Assembly: GCA_029237695.1 (NCBI GenBank)
Contig: CM055265.1
Coordinates: 118,931,078-118,995,077, forward strand
DNA length: 64,000 nucleotides
Direction of reading: 5' to 3'
DNA from: Conchocele bisecta
Taxonomy: Eukaryota > Mollusca > Bivalvia > Lucinida > Thyasiridae
Under the pieces are notes generated by a model. That model worked only from the letters and a program-made list of their open reading frames with translations, searched no databases and had not been told where the DNA came from. The translations under genes were made by a program, and so were the position numbers. Below, in pieces: positions 9,753 through 20,280 of the stretch. Every line of letters begins with the position of its first letter. The first letter of the stretch is position 1.

Positions 9753-10480
9753 TAATTCCAGCACAAAAATATTTACACAATTCCCTAACATTTGATTGGC
9801 CTGTAGCAAGTCTCTGTCCAAAATTTATATCCCAGTAAACTCCCACGCCAAACTACTTTTTCCGTAACCGTGAGGCGCATGTTCAAATAATTCTTAAGAA
9901 AACGGAAAATAAACACATTTTCTTGATGAATTTATTTCAAATGCTGGAATTATAAGGAATGAATGGCCTTTTTGTGGAATTTATCGGGGATATAAACTTG
10001 GAAAAGTCGCTGGAATACTGGACGAGGCCTTCCAGCTTCGTCAGTATAATTCCAGCACAAAAATATTTACACAATTCCCTAACATTTGATTGGCCCGTAG
10101 CAAGTCTCTGTCCAAAATTTATATCCCAGTAAACTCCCACGCCAAACTACTTTTTCCGTAACCGTGAGGCGCATGATTCAAATAATTCTTAAGGAAAACT
10201 AAAATGGAAAATAAACACATTTTCTTCATGAATTTATTTCAAATGCTGGAATTATAAGGAATGAATGGCCTTTTTGTGGAATTTATCGGGGATATAAACT
10301 TGGAAAAGTCGCTGGAATACTGGACGAGGCCTTCCAGCCTTCGTCCAGTATTCCCGCGACTTTTCCAAGTTCATACCCCGATAAATTCCACAAAAAGGCC
10401 ATTCATTCCTTATAATTCCAGCATTTGAAATAAATTCATCAAGAAAATGTGTTTATTTTCCGTTTTCTTAAGAATTATTT
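9750..10480. mobile_element. GAATGAATGGCCTTTTTGTGG palindromic element, left arm duplicated
   Basis: The centre is a long palindrome: ATGGCCTTTTTGTGGAATTT through TCCAGTATTCC and back. The left arm, beginning TTCCAGCACAAAAATATTT, is present twice in tandem (from 9755 and from 10047, about 295 bp apart), followed by one right arm to 10480. Other copies are at 15617-15980 and 62850-63212. Confidence 0.7.
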
Positions 10481-10481
10481 G

Positions 10482-11940
10482 ATGCTGTAGCAAATCCATG
10501 ACCCACCACCCAACCCTTACCCCAAGGTCAAGGTCACAAACTTAGCACATTCATAAACTTAACGTTGGGGTAAATTTCTAATAACATCTGTTTCCTTTCA
10601 TCGAACGCCTTGATATTTCATACATGCATTCCTCAGATGACCCTCTATCATGCTGTAGCAAATCCATGACCCACCACCCAACCCTTACCCCAAGGTCAAG
10701 GTCATAAACTTAGCACATTCATAAACTTAACGTTGGGGTAAATGTCTTATAACATCTGTTTCCTTTCATGGAACACCTTGATATTTCATACATGCATTTC
10801 TCAGATGACCTTCTATCATGCTGTAGCAAATCCACGACCCACCACCCAACCCTTACCCCAAGGTCAAGGTCACAAACCTAGCATGTTCATAAATTTAACG
10901 TTGGGGTAAATGTTGTGTAACTTCTGTTTATTTACAGCGGATACCTTCATATTTCATACATGCATTCATCTGATGATACTCTATCGTACTATAGCAAATC
11001 TATGACCCACCTCCCACCCCTTTCCCCAAGGTCAAGGTCACAAACTTAGCACATTCATAAACTTAACGTTGGGGTAAATGTCTTATAACATCTGTTTTCT
11101 TTTATGGAACGCCTTGATATTTCATACATGCATTCATCTGATGATACTCTATTGTGGTATAGCAAATCCATGACCCACCCCTTACCCCAAGGTCACAAAC
11201 TTAGCACATTCATAAACTTAACGTTGGGGTAAATGTCTTATAACATCTGTGTCCTTTCATGGAACGCCTTGATATTTCATACATGCATTCATCTGATTAT
11301 ACCCTATTGTGCTATCACAAATCCATGACCCACCGCCCACCCCTTACCCCAAGGTCAAGTTCACAAACTTAGCACATTCATAAACTTAACGTTGGGGTAA
11401 TTGTCTTATAACATCTGTTTCCTTTCATGGAACGCCTTGATATTGCATACATGCATTCCTCAGATGACCCTCGATCATGCTGTAGCAAATCTACAACCCA
11501 CCACCCAACCCTTACCCCAAGGTCAAGGTCACAAACTTAGCATGTCCATAAACTTAATGTTGGGGTAAATGTTGTGTAACTTCTGTTTCTTTACAGGGAA
11601 CGCTTTTATATTTCATACATGCATTCATCTGATGATCCTCTATTGTGCTACAGCAAATCCATGACCCACCCCCAACCCCTTTCCTCAAGGTCAAGGTCAC
11701 AAACTTTGCACATTCATACATGTATTCCTCAAGTGAATAGCTATCATGCTGTAGAAAATCACCGACGTTGGGTTAAATTTTGTTTTACTTCTGTTTTCAG
11801 GGAGCGCATTGATATTTCATACATGCATTCATCTTAATATGCTATATTATGCTATAGGAAACCCACGACCCACCTTGCACCACTGACCCCAATGTCAAGG
11901 TCCACCGCACGCCCCTTAACCCAAGGTCAAGTTATATAAT
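10482..11940 (+). repeat. ~168-bp tandem array, about 9-10 units
   Basis: Units begin near 10482, 10650, 10818, 10987, 11154, 11310, 11477 and 11646, followed by two shorter ones near 11748 and 11850. Each holds TAGCAAATCCATGACCCACC, CCCCAAGGTCAAGGTCACAA, TTAACGTTGGGGTAAAT and TTTCATACATGCATTC. Early units are closely alike and later ones more diverged. Similar but distinct units occur at 47085-47830 and 50640-50940. AGGTCAAGGTCA is a direct repeat of the nuclear-receptor half-site AGGTCA without spacer; whether it functions is unknown. Confidence 0.85.
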
Positions 11941-12900
11941 ATTGAATTTTTTTTATGCACCTCTGCCAAGTTTGAGTGAAGGCTGCCAACAGGCGAGCTT
12001 CGTTGTCTTCTGACAGCTCTTGTTCAATAACTCATGAACCGCTTCATCAATGTTGATACTATTTGGCCACAATGCGTGTCTAGGGATGGTGCTTTGTTTT
12101 ACATCTGACCCACCTCTGACCACCCAAGGTCAAGGTAACTCAGGGCTTATGTTCACCTTGTTCGTGAGGCAAATGCGTTAAAGTTTTTTTTGTTCTTTCA
12201 AAACCGATTTTGATAATATTTGGCCACAATGTGTGTCTAGAGATGATGCTTTGTGTTGCATACGACTCACAACCGACCGGTCAAGGTCACTGAGGACTTT
12301 TTTTTTAGTTGTTTTTTATACAGGAGTCAGCTTGTCGGTCGGTCGGTCGGTCTGTTGGAAATTCCCTTCCGCTCTATATCTTCTACACCCATGCATGGAT
12401 TATCAAATGGCTTGGCACAAATGTTTCTCATGATGAGAAGGTGTGTCGCGATCAATAACCACGCACCTACGTCCAAGGTCAAGGTGACAGTTGAAGGTCA
12501 AAGGTCAAACCTATTGCAGGCGGCAGACAGATAAACTGCATAGTTTGTGTACACAACTCCTCTGAAACTGTTCAGTGGATTGATCTGAAACTATACACAC
12601 TTTTTATGCCGAACAAATATTTTGTTTACAAAAATATCATCCTTTTAACTTAGCCATTTTTTCTATTTTTATTAAATTGATTCATTCGTTCTTGACAAAC
12701 TCGGCACAGAGTTTTTAATCAAAATCATATTAATCCATTACTCGTGTAAGGATCCCACTATAAACTGATGAATGAATTTTCAAATGTTTTCAGATTATCT
12801 CATTTTCATTGACCACGTACGCAGGTAAAAGGTCAATGTCACACATCTCTAAGGCCAGCATTAAATAATGATCATGAAATTTGTATTCAAACCTATATAA
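11941..12900 (+). repeat. degenerate array remnants with TTTGGCCACAATG(T/C)GTGTCTAG
   Basis: TTTGGCCACAATGYGTGTCT occurs twice (about 12061 and 12220), each followed by a CAAGGTCA or GTCAAGGTCAC block. Near 12010 GACAGCTCTTGTT resembles the 3' ends of other array elements, and 12330-12352 is (GGTC)n before a TCTG-type tract. I read this as the ends of two adjoining array elements. No gene seen. Confidence 0.4.
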
Positions 12901-13175
12901 AAACTCTTCTAATGTTAAGCTATTTGTAAGTCCAACTCTTTGTGGGGGGGGGGGTATTATGATCACTCCTGTGATAGTTCTAGTTTAGTATTATATTATT
13001 ATTATTATTATCAAGGCTGCCAGATTAGCTTTGTTTGTTCTTGTTGGGTAATACATTTCCACTATACTCTACCAATCAGCCAAATTTGTGAAACTTTATT
13101 CTTATTTGTTGTAGTAAAACTAGTGTCTAGAATGGAAATTTCCTTCTCAATGTTCAACAAAATAAAATTAGTCTA

Positions 13176-13393
13176 AAATTTGTATGACTAACATGTTTGT
13201 AAGTGCAAAATTATGAGTCTTTAAATTTCACTTTAACAATGTTTTCTTGTAAACAATTATTGGATTTACATGTATTGAGCATAGGCTGCATATCCAGCCA
13301 ATATTCAATAAATGTAAATTCATAAATTCCAGACGATGCTAAATTTGCACTTACGCACATTTTAGTCATTCGAAGTTTAGTGAAATGGCCCCC
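13176..13393. mobile_element. GGGGGCCGTTTCACT hairpin MITE, copy 1 (left end eroded)
   Basis: It has GTAAGTGCAAAATTATGA, a hairpin around TTATTGAGCATAGGCTGCAT (the right stem changed to CCAGCCAATATTC), and the right end TTTAGTGAAATGGCCCCC. Family copies: 28720-28939, 31491-31723, 42521-42763, 61256-61481, 63585-63792. Confidence 0.7.
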
Positions 13394-13474
13394 TGTAGCA
13401 CAAATCTAGCTGTTATTTTTCGATGTTATAAATATTTATTTAGGAAATCCAGATGTTTTCAGGTTACTCATTAA

Positions 13475-13710
13475 CTCTTTGCATGCTAGCGGCGAAAATA
13501 TCCGCCACACGAATTAGGAGTATATGTTTTATTTCTCTCTGTAAATATGTCTTGAAATTTCATTAGAATTGAGTACTGAGGACTCAATTCTAATGAAATT
13601 TCAAGACATATTCATGATATTTACGGGGAGAAATACAAGAAAATATGATGAATTCTTGTCCGCTAGTTTTGAACTATTTATAGCCCACAAGTTTTCCAGC
13701 ATGCAAAGAG
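13475..13710. mobile_element. TTAA-flanked CTCTTTGCATGC MITE, copy 2
   Basis: TTAA at 13471-13474 and 13711-13714. Ends CTCTTTGCATGCTAGC and CCAGCATGCAAAGAG. Central hairpin stems GTCTTGAAATTTCATTAG, apex GAATTGAGTACTGAGGACTC. Very similar to copy 1. Confidence 0.8.
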
Positions 13711-13778
13711 TTAATGCATATGGGCTCAGAAAAATGATGCTGTTTTGTTTCAGCCCAATCTATGACACTGGCCTTTAA

Positions 13779-13916
13779 CCCATTTCATGCTGAGGATATG
13801 CCATTTTGATCATAAATATTTTCTGTAAATGTGCTTAGAAGTATATGTCGCGACCACCATTTGAACCGTCTCATCAAATTTTCACAAACAAAATGACATC
13901 CTCAGCATGAAACGGG
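13779..13916. mobile_element. TTAA-flanked CCCATTTCATGCTGAGG MITE, internal deletion
   Basis: TTAA at 13775-13778 and 13917-13920. Ends CCCATTTCATGCTGAGGATA and CATCCTCAGCATGAAACGGG. Only the left half of the inner hairpin remains (ACCACCATTTGAACCGTCTC). The related copy at 62668-62841 has both stems. Confidence 0.7.
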
Positions 13917-13934
13917 TTAAAAGATCTTTTTCAG

Positions 13935-14066
13935 CTGTTGGCCAAACTGTTCTCGGATCTCTTCGACTGGTTGCCAGACACCAATGTTGCCATTTTGGCA
14001 TGGAGTCTAGGTGTTGCACAGACAGTGCACCATGGTGGTTTATTGTTGATGGTGCAGAGCTTGTAG
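13935..14066 (+). CDS. candidate terminal exon of an unidentified gene
   Basis: GATCTTTTTCAG ends at 13934, a good acceptor, immediately right of a TTAA MITE. The frame 13935-14066 encodes 43 residues ending in TAG. It includes LFSDLFDWLPDTNVAILAWS and a hydrophobic tail GGLLLMVQSL, and looks like structured protein rather than translated repeat. No upstream exon was identified. An AATAAA lies near 14477, inside a SINE-like tail. I do not recognise the family. It could be a chance frame or part of a relic. Confidence 0.3.
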   Translation: MLAKLFSDLFDWLPDTNVAILAWSLGVAQTVHHGGLLLMVQSL

Positions 14067-14379
14067 TCAATCTACATAGCTTCAGACATTATTGAATTAT
14101 TCTAAATGCAAATAACTCCCACATGAGCCTGCAGATATACGAGCTGATCTGGCAAAAAGGCCCAATATTGCTCCCCGGTTTTTGTTTCGCTTTCAAGATG
14201 TGTGTCCGGAGGATGAGAGCGCATGCATATCTTATCTTGACAGTGATTCCATCTTCATTAGGATTCATATCAGCAGTGAATCTTACTGGGGGGGGGGGAG
14301 CAAGTGATCCAGTGTAATAAGGGTGCCTGGCACTAGATCAGGACACTGTATTTCTGTGCTGAATGTTTTTAGTGCTATA

Positions 14380-14482
14380 TGTACAGTGTTCCACTGTATG
14401 TATATGGCCTTGTTGTTGAACAGACGTAAAACCTCAATCAATCAAGCAGTCAAGCAGTCAATCAATCAATCAATCAATAAAA
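14380..14482 (+). mobile_element. SINE-like 3' tail ending (AATC)n
   Basis: TATATGGCCTTGTTGTTGAA, then ACGTAAAACCTCAATCAATC and an (AATC)n tail. Similar tails occur at 37305-37372 (TATATGACCTTGCTGTTGAA) and 42275-42330 (TTAAACCCCATTCAATC). No head or promoter is visible for this copy. Confidence 0.45.
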
Positions 14483-14541
14483 GATGAATGTACATGTACT
14501 AGGATAGGCTGACCTTATAAATGCAATGGATCCTCTCTTAA

Positions 14542-14761
14542 CCCATTAAAGACGGGATACAATTATAGTCGTATGAAACTTTTTAGGGGTGAAAAATCCT
14601 ATTTTCTTTATTTCGTCTCAAAAGTATATGTTGTTACCACTCATTTGAACCGTTTCAACGAGATGGTTCAAATGAGTGGTAACAACATTCACCTTTATGG
14701 AGAAATAAACAAAATAACGAGATTTTTTCAGCAAAAATTATTTATCCTTAACTGAAATGGG
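14542..14761. mobile_element. TTAA-flanked CCCATT..GAAATGGG MITE
   Basis: TTAA at 14538-14541 and 14762-14765. The central hairpin stem reads GTTGTTACCACTCATTTGAA with apex CCGTTTCAACGAGATGG, flanked by TTTATTTCGTC and GGAGAAATAAAC. Relatives: 13779, 44432, 46153, 48944, 62668. Confidence 0.75.
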
Positions 14762-14823
14762 TTAATTATATAGAGGAGGTTCCCATAGTGTTTGGTTGAT
14801 AGAGGTTCTGCTGTAATTAACAT

Positions 14824-14935
14824 TGGAACCTCTCTAAACCGGACACCCTGGGAAGTCCCCAGGGTGTTCGACTGAGGGAGGTTCCACTGTCATTGACTGG
14901 TGACTTCCCAGGGTGTCCGGTTTAGATGGGTTTGA
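14824..14935. mobile_element. GGAACCTCTCTAAACCGGACACC hairpin MITE with extra arm
   Basis: A compact palindrome (CCGGACACCCTGGGAAGTCC and its complement) is followed by a second right-type arm ending GTGTCCGGTTTAGATGGG. It belongs to the family at 1234-1476 and 32877-32940. The following ~120 bases (GTGTCTGCGTGCTTTGCAATC) resemble flanks of the copies at 32941 and 33780. Confidence 0.6.
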
Positions 14936-15114
14936 ATGTAATTCAAGTAAATGATAACTACATTTAGTGCATTTCGTGTCTGCGTGCTTTGCAATCATGA
15001 ACATACATTATCATCAGAGATAATTTACAGCGAAACCCATTAGAATAAAAAGCGCAGACCTTGTATGGGTGTTCAGAGACATTCTGCTGTCAGCTGTGGA
15101 ATCTTACAACATTT

Positions 15115-15469
15115 CAGAGCTCCAGATAAGTTTTTGTATCTAAAGAGTATTATACCCCCATATTTCAAATTCAAGGCGCATTTTACTTTTACAAATGTAC
15201 TATTGATTCTCTTCCTTATTAAATAGGGAACAAATGATACAAAAAATAAAAAAATTCACTTATTTGAGCTGCGTAAAGCAAAGCTGTTTGCTTTTTGCAG
15301 CTCAACTAAGTAAATGTTCAACTTTATTTCAGTATTTTCACTTCTCAATTTGAAAAACAATGCGTATTTTCACTTTGCTGTGAGTATTTTGTACTCCAAC
15401 TTTTGATCAATGCTTATTCTGCTAAAATAGGTGCGTACAATACGCCAAATACACACCTTATCTGGAGCC
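15115..15469. mobile_element. CAGAGCTCCAGATAAG MITE, variant body
   Basis: Ends CAGAGCTCCAGATAAG and CTTATCTGGAGC. The flanks contain ACATTT on both sides, a possible duplication. The body differs from 3215-3622: the central hairpin is TTTGAGCTGCGTAAAGCAAA / TTTGCAGCTCAA. It matches 60-267 in its right half. Confidence 0.6.
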
Positions 15470-15616
15470 GACATTTGCAACCAGTGTAACACCAGGTTAG
15501 AGTGCACATACACAGTACAGTCTGATCAGGGCCTACACTACACTGCCATTCAATCACTGATGCAGGTTAACTGATGTAGGCTAACTAACTGCCATTGGCA
15601 AAATGCTTATATATTT

Positions 15617-15980
15617 CCAGCACAAAAATGTTTACACAATTCCCTAACATTTGATTGGCCCGTAGCAAGTCTCTGTCCAAAATTTATATCCCAGTAAACT
15701 CCCACGCAGAACTACTTTCTACAGGTGCGCTGTCAGTGCTGTCAATGTAAACAAATGGCTGCCGTCTATCAAAATAAACACATTTTCTTGATGAATTTAT
15801 TTCAAATGCTGGAATTATAAGGAATTATGAATGGCCTTTTTGTGGAATTTATCGGGGATATAAACTTGGAAAAGTCGCGGGAATACTGGACGAGGCCTTC
15901 CGGCCTTCGTCCAGTATTCCCGCGACTTTTCCAAGTTTATACCCCAATAAATTCCACAAAAAGGCCATTCATTCCTATAA
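15617..15980. mobile_element. GAATGAATGGCCTTTTTGTGG palindromic element, single copy
   Basis: It starts TTCCAGCACAAAAATG and has a long central palindrome turning at GAGGCCTTCCGGCCTTCG. The ORF spanning 15827-16153 reads through this palindrome and is not a gene. Same family as 9750-10480 and 62850-63212. Confidence 0.75.
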
Positions 15981-15984
15981 TCCC

Positions 15985-16147
15985 CCTGACACCGGATCAG
16001 GTTATTCTAATTTCAGGACTGAATACATGTATATATTTTTTATGTAAATATTCAGTTCTGATTTTGGGATTTTCTCCTATCCATAATGCGCGGGATACGA
16101 TCCCGTTAACCTGGCCTAAAATGACAGGCTACCAGGCTCTTAAACAT
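15985..16147 (+). mobile_element. SINE-like 3' body (GACACCGGATCAGG...)
   Basis: GACACCGGATCAGGTTATTC, TAATTTCAGGACTGAATA and TTCAGTTCTGATTTTGGGA match 58930-59105, which continues to a TTAAACACCAATAATAAT tail. Partial copy. Confidence 0.5.
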
Positions 16148-16149
16148 TA

Positions 16150-16971
16150 TTGATTTTAATCCAACTCGGTGCACGTGCATGGAAGACCTTAATTCAGTTG
16201 TTGCAAATATCTTAAGGTACTTTTCTCCTAGCCGTGCGCTTTACTTACTTTACTTCGGAGGCATATACAACGTGCAATTGGCATATCTTTTATAAAAGTT
16301 GCTTTGTTTTGCATTAAGAATTTCTGAAAAATCGAGACGTTTGCTTAGTAATTTGTCATCATAAAATGTGTCTCTTAGAAAATTGTCACATATTTTCTTT
16401 GCATCAAGAGCCTAATGGGGTTGCATAAATAAGCTAGATTGTATTACATCCGAACCAATATAGCTGCACTTCTATGAATTCCTGCCAATTATTTAAGCTA
16501 TATATTGCTATCGTGTCAAAGGCGGGCATAATAGATCATAATAGACATTCGGAAATCATAAAAATATTCTAAAACTTCTTGTATGTCATTAGAGAACACA
16601 CCACATGACATTTCACAAAACATAGAATTTAGAAAATATGTTGTAATTTTGATGAAAATTCGTCAATATAAAAAATTAATACCTACATTTTAATCATACC
16701 ATGTCTCAATCCATTTGCCATGTTTTAGCTGTTTCGGTTGCTCTCCAAATCTGTATTTCTTTAGTTACGGTATTTGAGTTGCTCTTGGCTTTGGAACGTT
16801 TATTTAATTCTCGATATGTCAAAATGATTGCTTTTGTGCAATAACAGAGTGCAGGTATAGTAACTGTGTGTTAATCCAGTGTCATGGCTGCTGTCAATCA
16901 ATATGTCAAGTGCCAGGTCCCAGTATGTAAACAAGCAACTTTTTTATTGTCACTTTCTATGTAGCTACAAC
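16150..16971. other. no gene or repeat recognised
   Basis: AT-rich sequence with frequent stops. No splice-bounded frame, hairpin or family match was seen. Confidence 0.4.
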
Positions 16972-16973
16972 TA

Positions 16974-18679
16974 CAGTCGAACCTGTGAACAACGACCAGC
17001 AAAGGGAAGTGGCCAAAGTGGCCGTTGTTGACAGGTGGTCGTTGTTCCAAGGGTCGACATTTTCCCAGTTTCACAACAAAGTTGGCCATGTATTTAGCAT
17101 TCTATTGTAATCTATATGCATGCATAGAAAAAGTCTTGGCTGTTTACACTTCCACCTGACGATTCGCTATTGCACGGAGTGTATCTGCTTTTTATCAATT
17201 AAAAATTTCATGAAAATGGTAAAAATAGTAAATTAAATTTATTTTGTTATGTCATCTTGTTGTTATTGTTCTGAACCCAGCCTCGCTTTGGAAATTATAT
17301 ACAAAGGGGAGTAATTATCTTCATGATAAATATATCCCGCTGCTTGCTTAATTACATGTAAGCGGTATAATTAGCATGACCATTAGTATTTTGTTTTCTT
17401 ATTCTCAATTTCACACCATCAGTTGAAATTAATAACGGTCATAAAAAATTATAGTCTTTATTAAAACGATAGCCTATGTGGCGCGGCCTTTGAAAACCTA
17501 GAATTTTTTTTGTAACAAAAATATTTCATTGAAGTCAAGTAACCCACGCGAGATAGGAGTCCAAATCGGCAGAGAACACGTACTATACCAGGCTTATACA
17601 CGTACTATACCAGGCTTATACACGTACTATACCAGGCTTATACACGTACTATACCAGGCTTATATACGTACTATACCAGGCTTATACACGTACTATACCA
17701 GGCTTATTTACTTTCTGTTATGTATATTATCCTGATCAAGCCCGAATATTTAAGCAGCCTATGACGAATTGGCAATGTCCGCTGACGTAATTACTGATGT
17801 TCTTAATTAGAGATTGGCGAACATTGTAAACCATGGGCAGACTATGCGAATCCACTGCCTGGTCTGGCCGCTAATGCAATAAGCCGGGATTTGTCGGAGA
17901 TCGAGACCCAATTCACATAAACACGTTTGTCGTGTCACTTCAGACTGGTTCCCGGTAGTATTGTTTCGCTAGGCTGCGCATCCGACAGGGTACCAGTCTA
18001 GTTTCGACATCGTGACCGACGTCAGGAACCGCGTGTATATTGATCTTTGATATGGCCTTGTGTCCCGCGGTGTGAAATTTACACGTAGTAATACTTGACA
18101 AGCGCGGTGTGTCTGAAGTCTTAGTCTTGTCAATGTCAACGAATCAGCATCGTGTAAACACAGTTTGCCAACTAATGATGGAGTTTTATGACTTACGCGG
18201 AATTGCATTATGCACGACACGACACGACACGGAATACATATCGGGAATTACCGGGAATTACCGTTAATGGCGTTATGCAATATTTTTCATGGAAAATGTT
18301 TAATGTCGCCAAAATGACACCGACCATATCGGGCAAGGTAAATGTTTTCAAAAGAGCGTTGTGCCACTGTATGCGAATGTAATCGATGACTAATTCGATA
18401 CGACCAGTTGCAATTCAAATGATAGCGGCCAGATTGTGATGAAAGGAAAATAGCGATTGTGATGCTATTTTTTTTTTTGCCGACAAAAACTTGACATGGC
18501 CGCTGTTCACATACAAAAATGCTGTGTGGGAATGAAAATAGCTGGCCGCTGGTCGCAGTTCGGGGGTGGTCGTTATTCCAAGGTCTTATAAAGAACAAAA
18601 TTGGACGGGGGGATTTTGAACTGGTCATTGTGGACAGGTGGTCGCTATTCCCAGGTGGTCGTTAGCACAGGTTTGACTG
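16974..18679. mobile_element. 1.7-kb TA-flanked element, pogo/Tigger-like ends
   Basis: Left end CAGTCGAACCTGTGAACAAC and right end CACAGGTTTGACTG are inverted, with TA at 16972-16973 and 18680-18681. Inside each end are GGTGGTCGTTGTTCCAAGG and GGTGGTCGTTATTCCAAGG motifs. A lone related end (TACAGTCAAACCTGCTCGGG) lies at about 48029. No transposase-like frame is visible; the ORFs inside are short and overlap the minisatellite. Confidence 0.65.
17578..17708 (+). repeat. 22-bp minisatellite, six units
   Basis: Near-identical tandem units of ACGTACTATACCAGGCTTAT plus AC. The 68-codon frame across it (YTRTIPGL repeats) is a by-product of the repeat. Confidence 0.9.
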
Positions 18680-18767
18680 TACAAACAATATTCAGTTGGT
18701 CTGAAAATAGGTCCTCTTGCTTAAGTACACTTGACTTCAATGATAATTGCGATGTGATTATATAGAG

Positions 18768-18927
18768 GATATTCCATCGTACATTTTGAATAGCGGGAAA
18801 TAATACACGAGTGTGCGTCGGATTCCGCGTAAGCAACGAGTGAGCATAGCGAACGAGTTGCTTGCACGGACGCCGACGGACACGAGTGTATTATTTCCGC
18901 TATTCAAACATGTACGATGGAATATCC
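18768..18927. repeat. long inverted repeat, arms about 48 bp
   Basis: GGATATTCCATCGTACAT on the left pairs with ATGTACGATGGAATATCC on the right. The arms continue through TAGCGGGAAATAATACACGA and its complement. The loop has a smaller GCAACGAGT/ACGAGTTGC pair. It is probably a MITE; a further hairpin (CGGGTTTTCTC/GCGAAACCCG) lies at about 19327-19352. Confidence 0.6.
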
Positions 18928-19394
18928 TATTTATTACACTTCCACGGCGGATATATATGTACATTTAGTCTATTTTTGAGAATAAAATCAATGAATTGTG
19001 ATGTACGCATGAATAGTTACACAATGACGTGTTTCCCGCGTTTTGACGTTACGTTGTGTGACGTCAAATGTGACGTCATGTAAACTTTTTGAAATCCAAA
19101 TTACACAGATGTTTCTATGAACCAGATATATTTGAGTGCATGTTTGGAATGTGTTCAATCACATTAACATTCTAGATTAGTCGAAACCCTTTCCAAGTTT
19201 TCAAATATCTTTATTTTGACTGTAATAAAAAGTAAACATTTTGCATGGTAGCTCGTGGTTTCCAAGAAAACAGGCGCGCAATTACGGGTGTTCTCTTCAC
19301 GGTGTATTATTTGTAAGGAGTTGATTACGGGTTTTCTCTCGCAGCGAAACCCGTGCAAATAATTTGCAAGAGTGTAATAAATGAATATAACATA

Positions 19395-20278
19395 CCGTAA
19401 AGATTCTAATAGACACCCGGGCATCTATTAGAATCACCACTGGCTCCGAAAGTCCTGGGTGGGCGTTTAATAGAGGCAAGTATTATTCAGCGAAGGGAAA
19501 ATGATAAAAATATGCGCTTTTCTACTATCTGAACCAAAACATAACGAAGAGACGTTACTCTCAAACGTCTGACCCGACTTGATTGTAGTGTCTGTCAGTT
19601 TATGGACATTTTGGACCAAGACTTTTCGGTCATTATGGTACACTCGGTAAAAATGTTTAAATGCTTGTAATGTATATATCAGATATATCATTACGACGTC
19701 AATCGTTAATGCTGATCAGATTTACACATATGGACGTTTCGGACTGTCACGGTTTCGGACCATGGACTTTTCGGCCCATGTACGTTTCGGTCCGTATCGG
19801 TGCGATTAATTTCGGCCCATGGCCATGTCCAGAACAAGTCGTATTTATTTTTGCTCATCTCCTAGGAAATATCGGCTAACAATCCAACATGATGTCAATT
19901 TCACCCATATTATACGAGATGGGTTTGAGATGCTTTGAAAATGGCGTCTCTGTAACTGTGTACATTCTGAACACCCTGTGTCCGTGCTAATAGCTACTGC
20001 CGATGAGGAATTTACTGTGACACCGAAAAAAGTTGAATTTCACTTCCGCTTTTGAAAGTGAAAGTAGCAATTATGTTTTTTGTTTTTTTTCAAGGAAATA
20101 CTGGAAAGAAAAAGAAATCTTGTTGGACAATTGGCTCCGATTTTGTTTCAACTTAGTACTGGGTGTTTATTAGAGGCACAAATTTCGTGAAAATCAGCGA
20201 AAAAATAGGTCATTTTCAATGTAAAAAGTGGGGGGTGGGCATCTATTAGAGCATGGGCGTCTATTAGAATCTTTACGG
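19395..20278. mobile_element. CCGTAAAGATTCTAATAGAC inverted-repeat element, copy 1
   Basis: TA at 19393-19394 and 20279-20280 flank ends CCGTAAAGATTCTAATAGAC and GTCTATTAGAATCTTTACGG. A TTTAATAGAGGC / GCATCTATTAGAG pair lies further in. The related copy at 30837-31748 is in the opposite orientation and carries a MITE. No transposase-like protein. Confidence 0.7.
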
Positions 20279-20280
20279 TA

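Noticed and set aside
10482..11940. Regularly spaced repeats suggesting a CRISPR array
   Set aside because: Units are ~168 bp and repeated throughout, without short repeats separated by unique spacers, and the context is eukaryotic.
15827..16153. 108-codon forward frame (and 62664-63002 minus)
   Set aside because: Translation of the GAATGAATGGCC palindrome through both arms.
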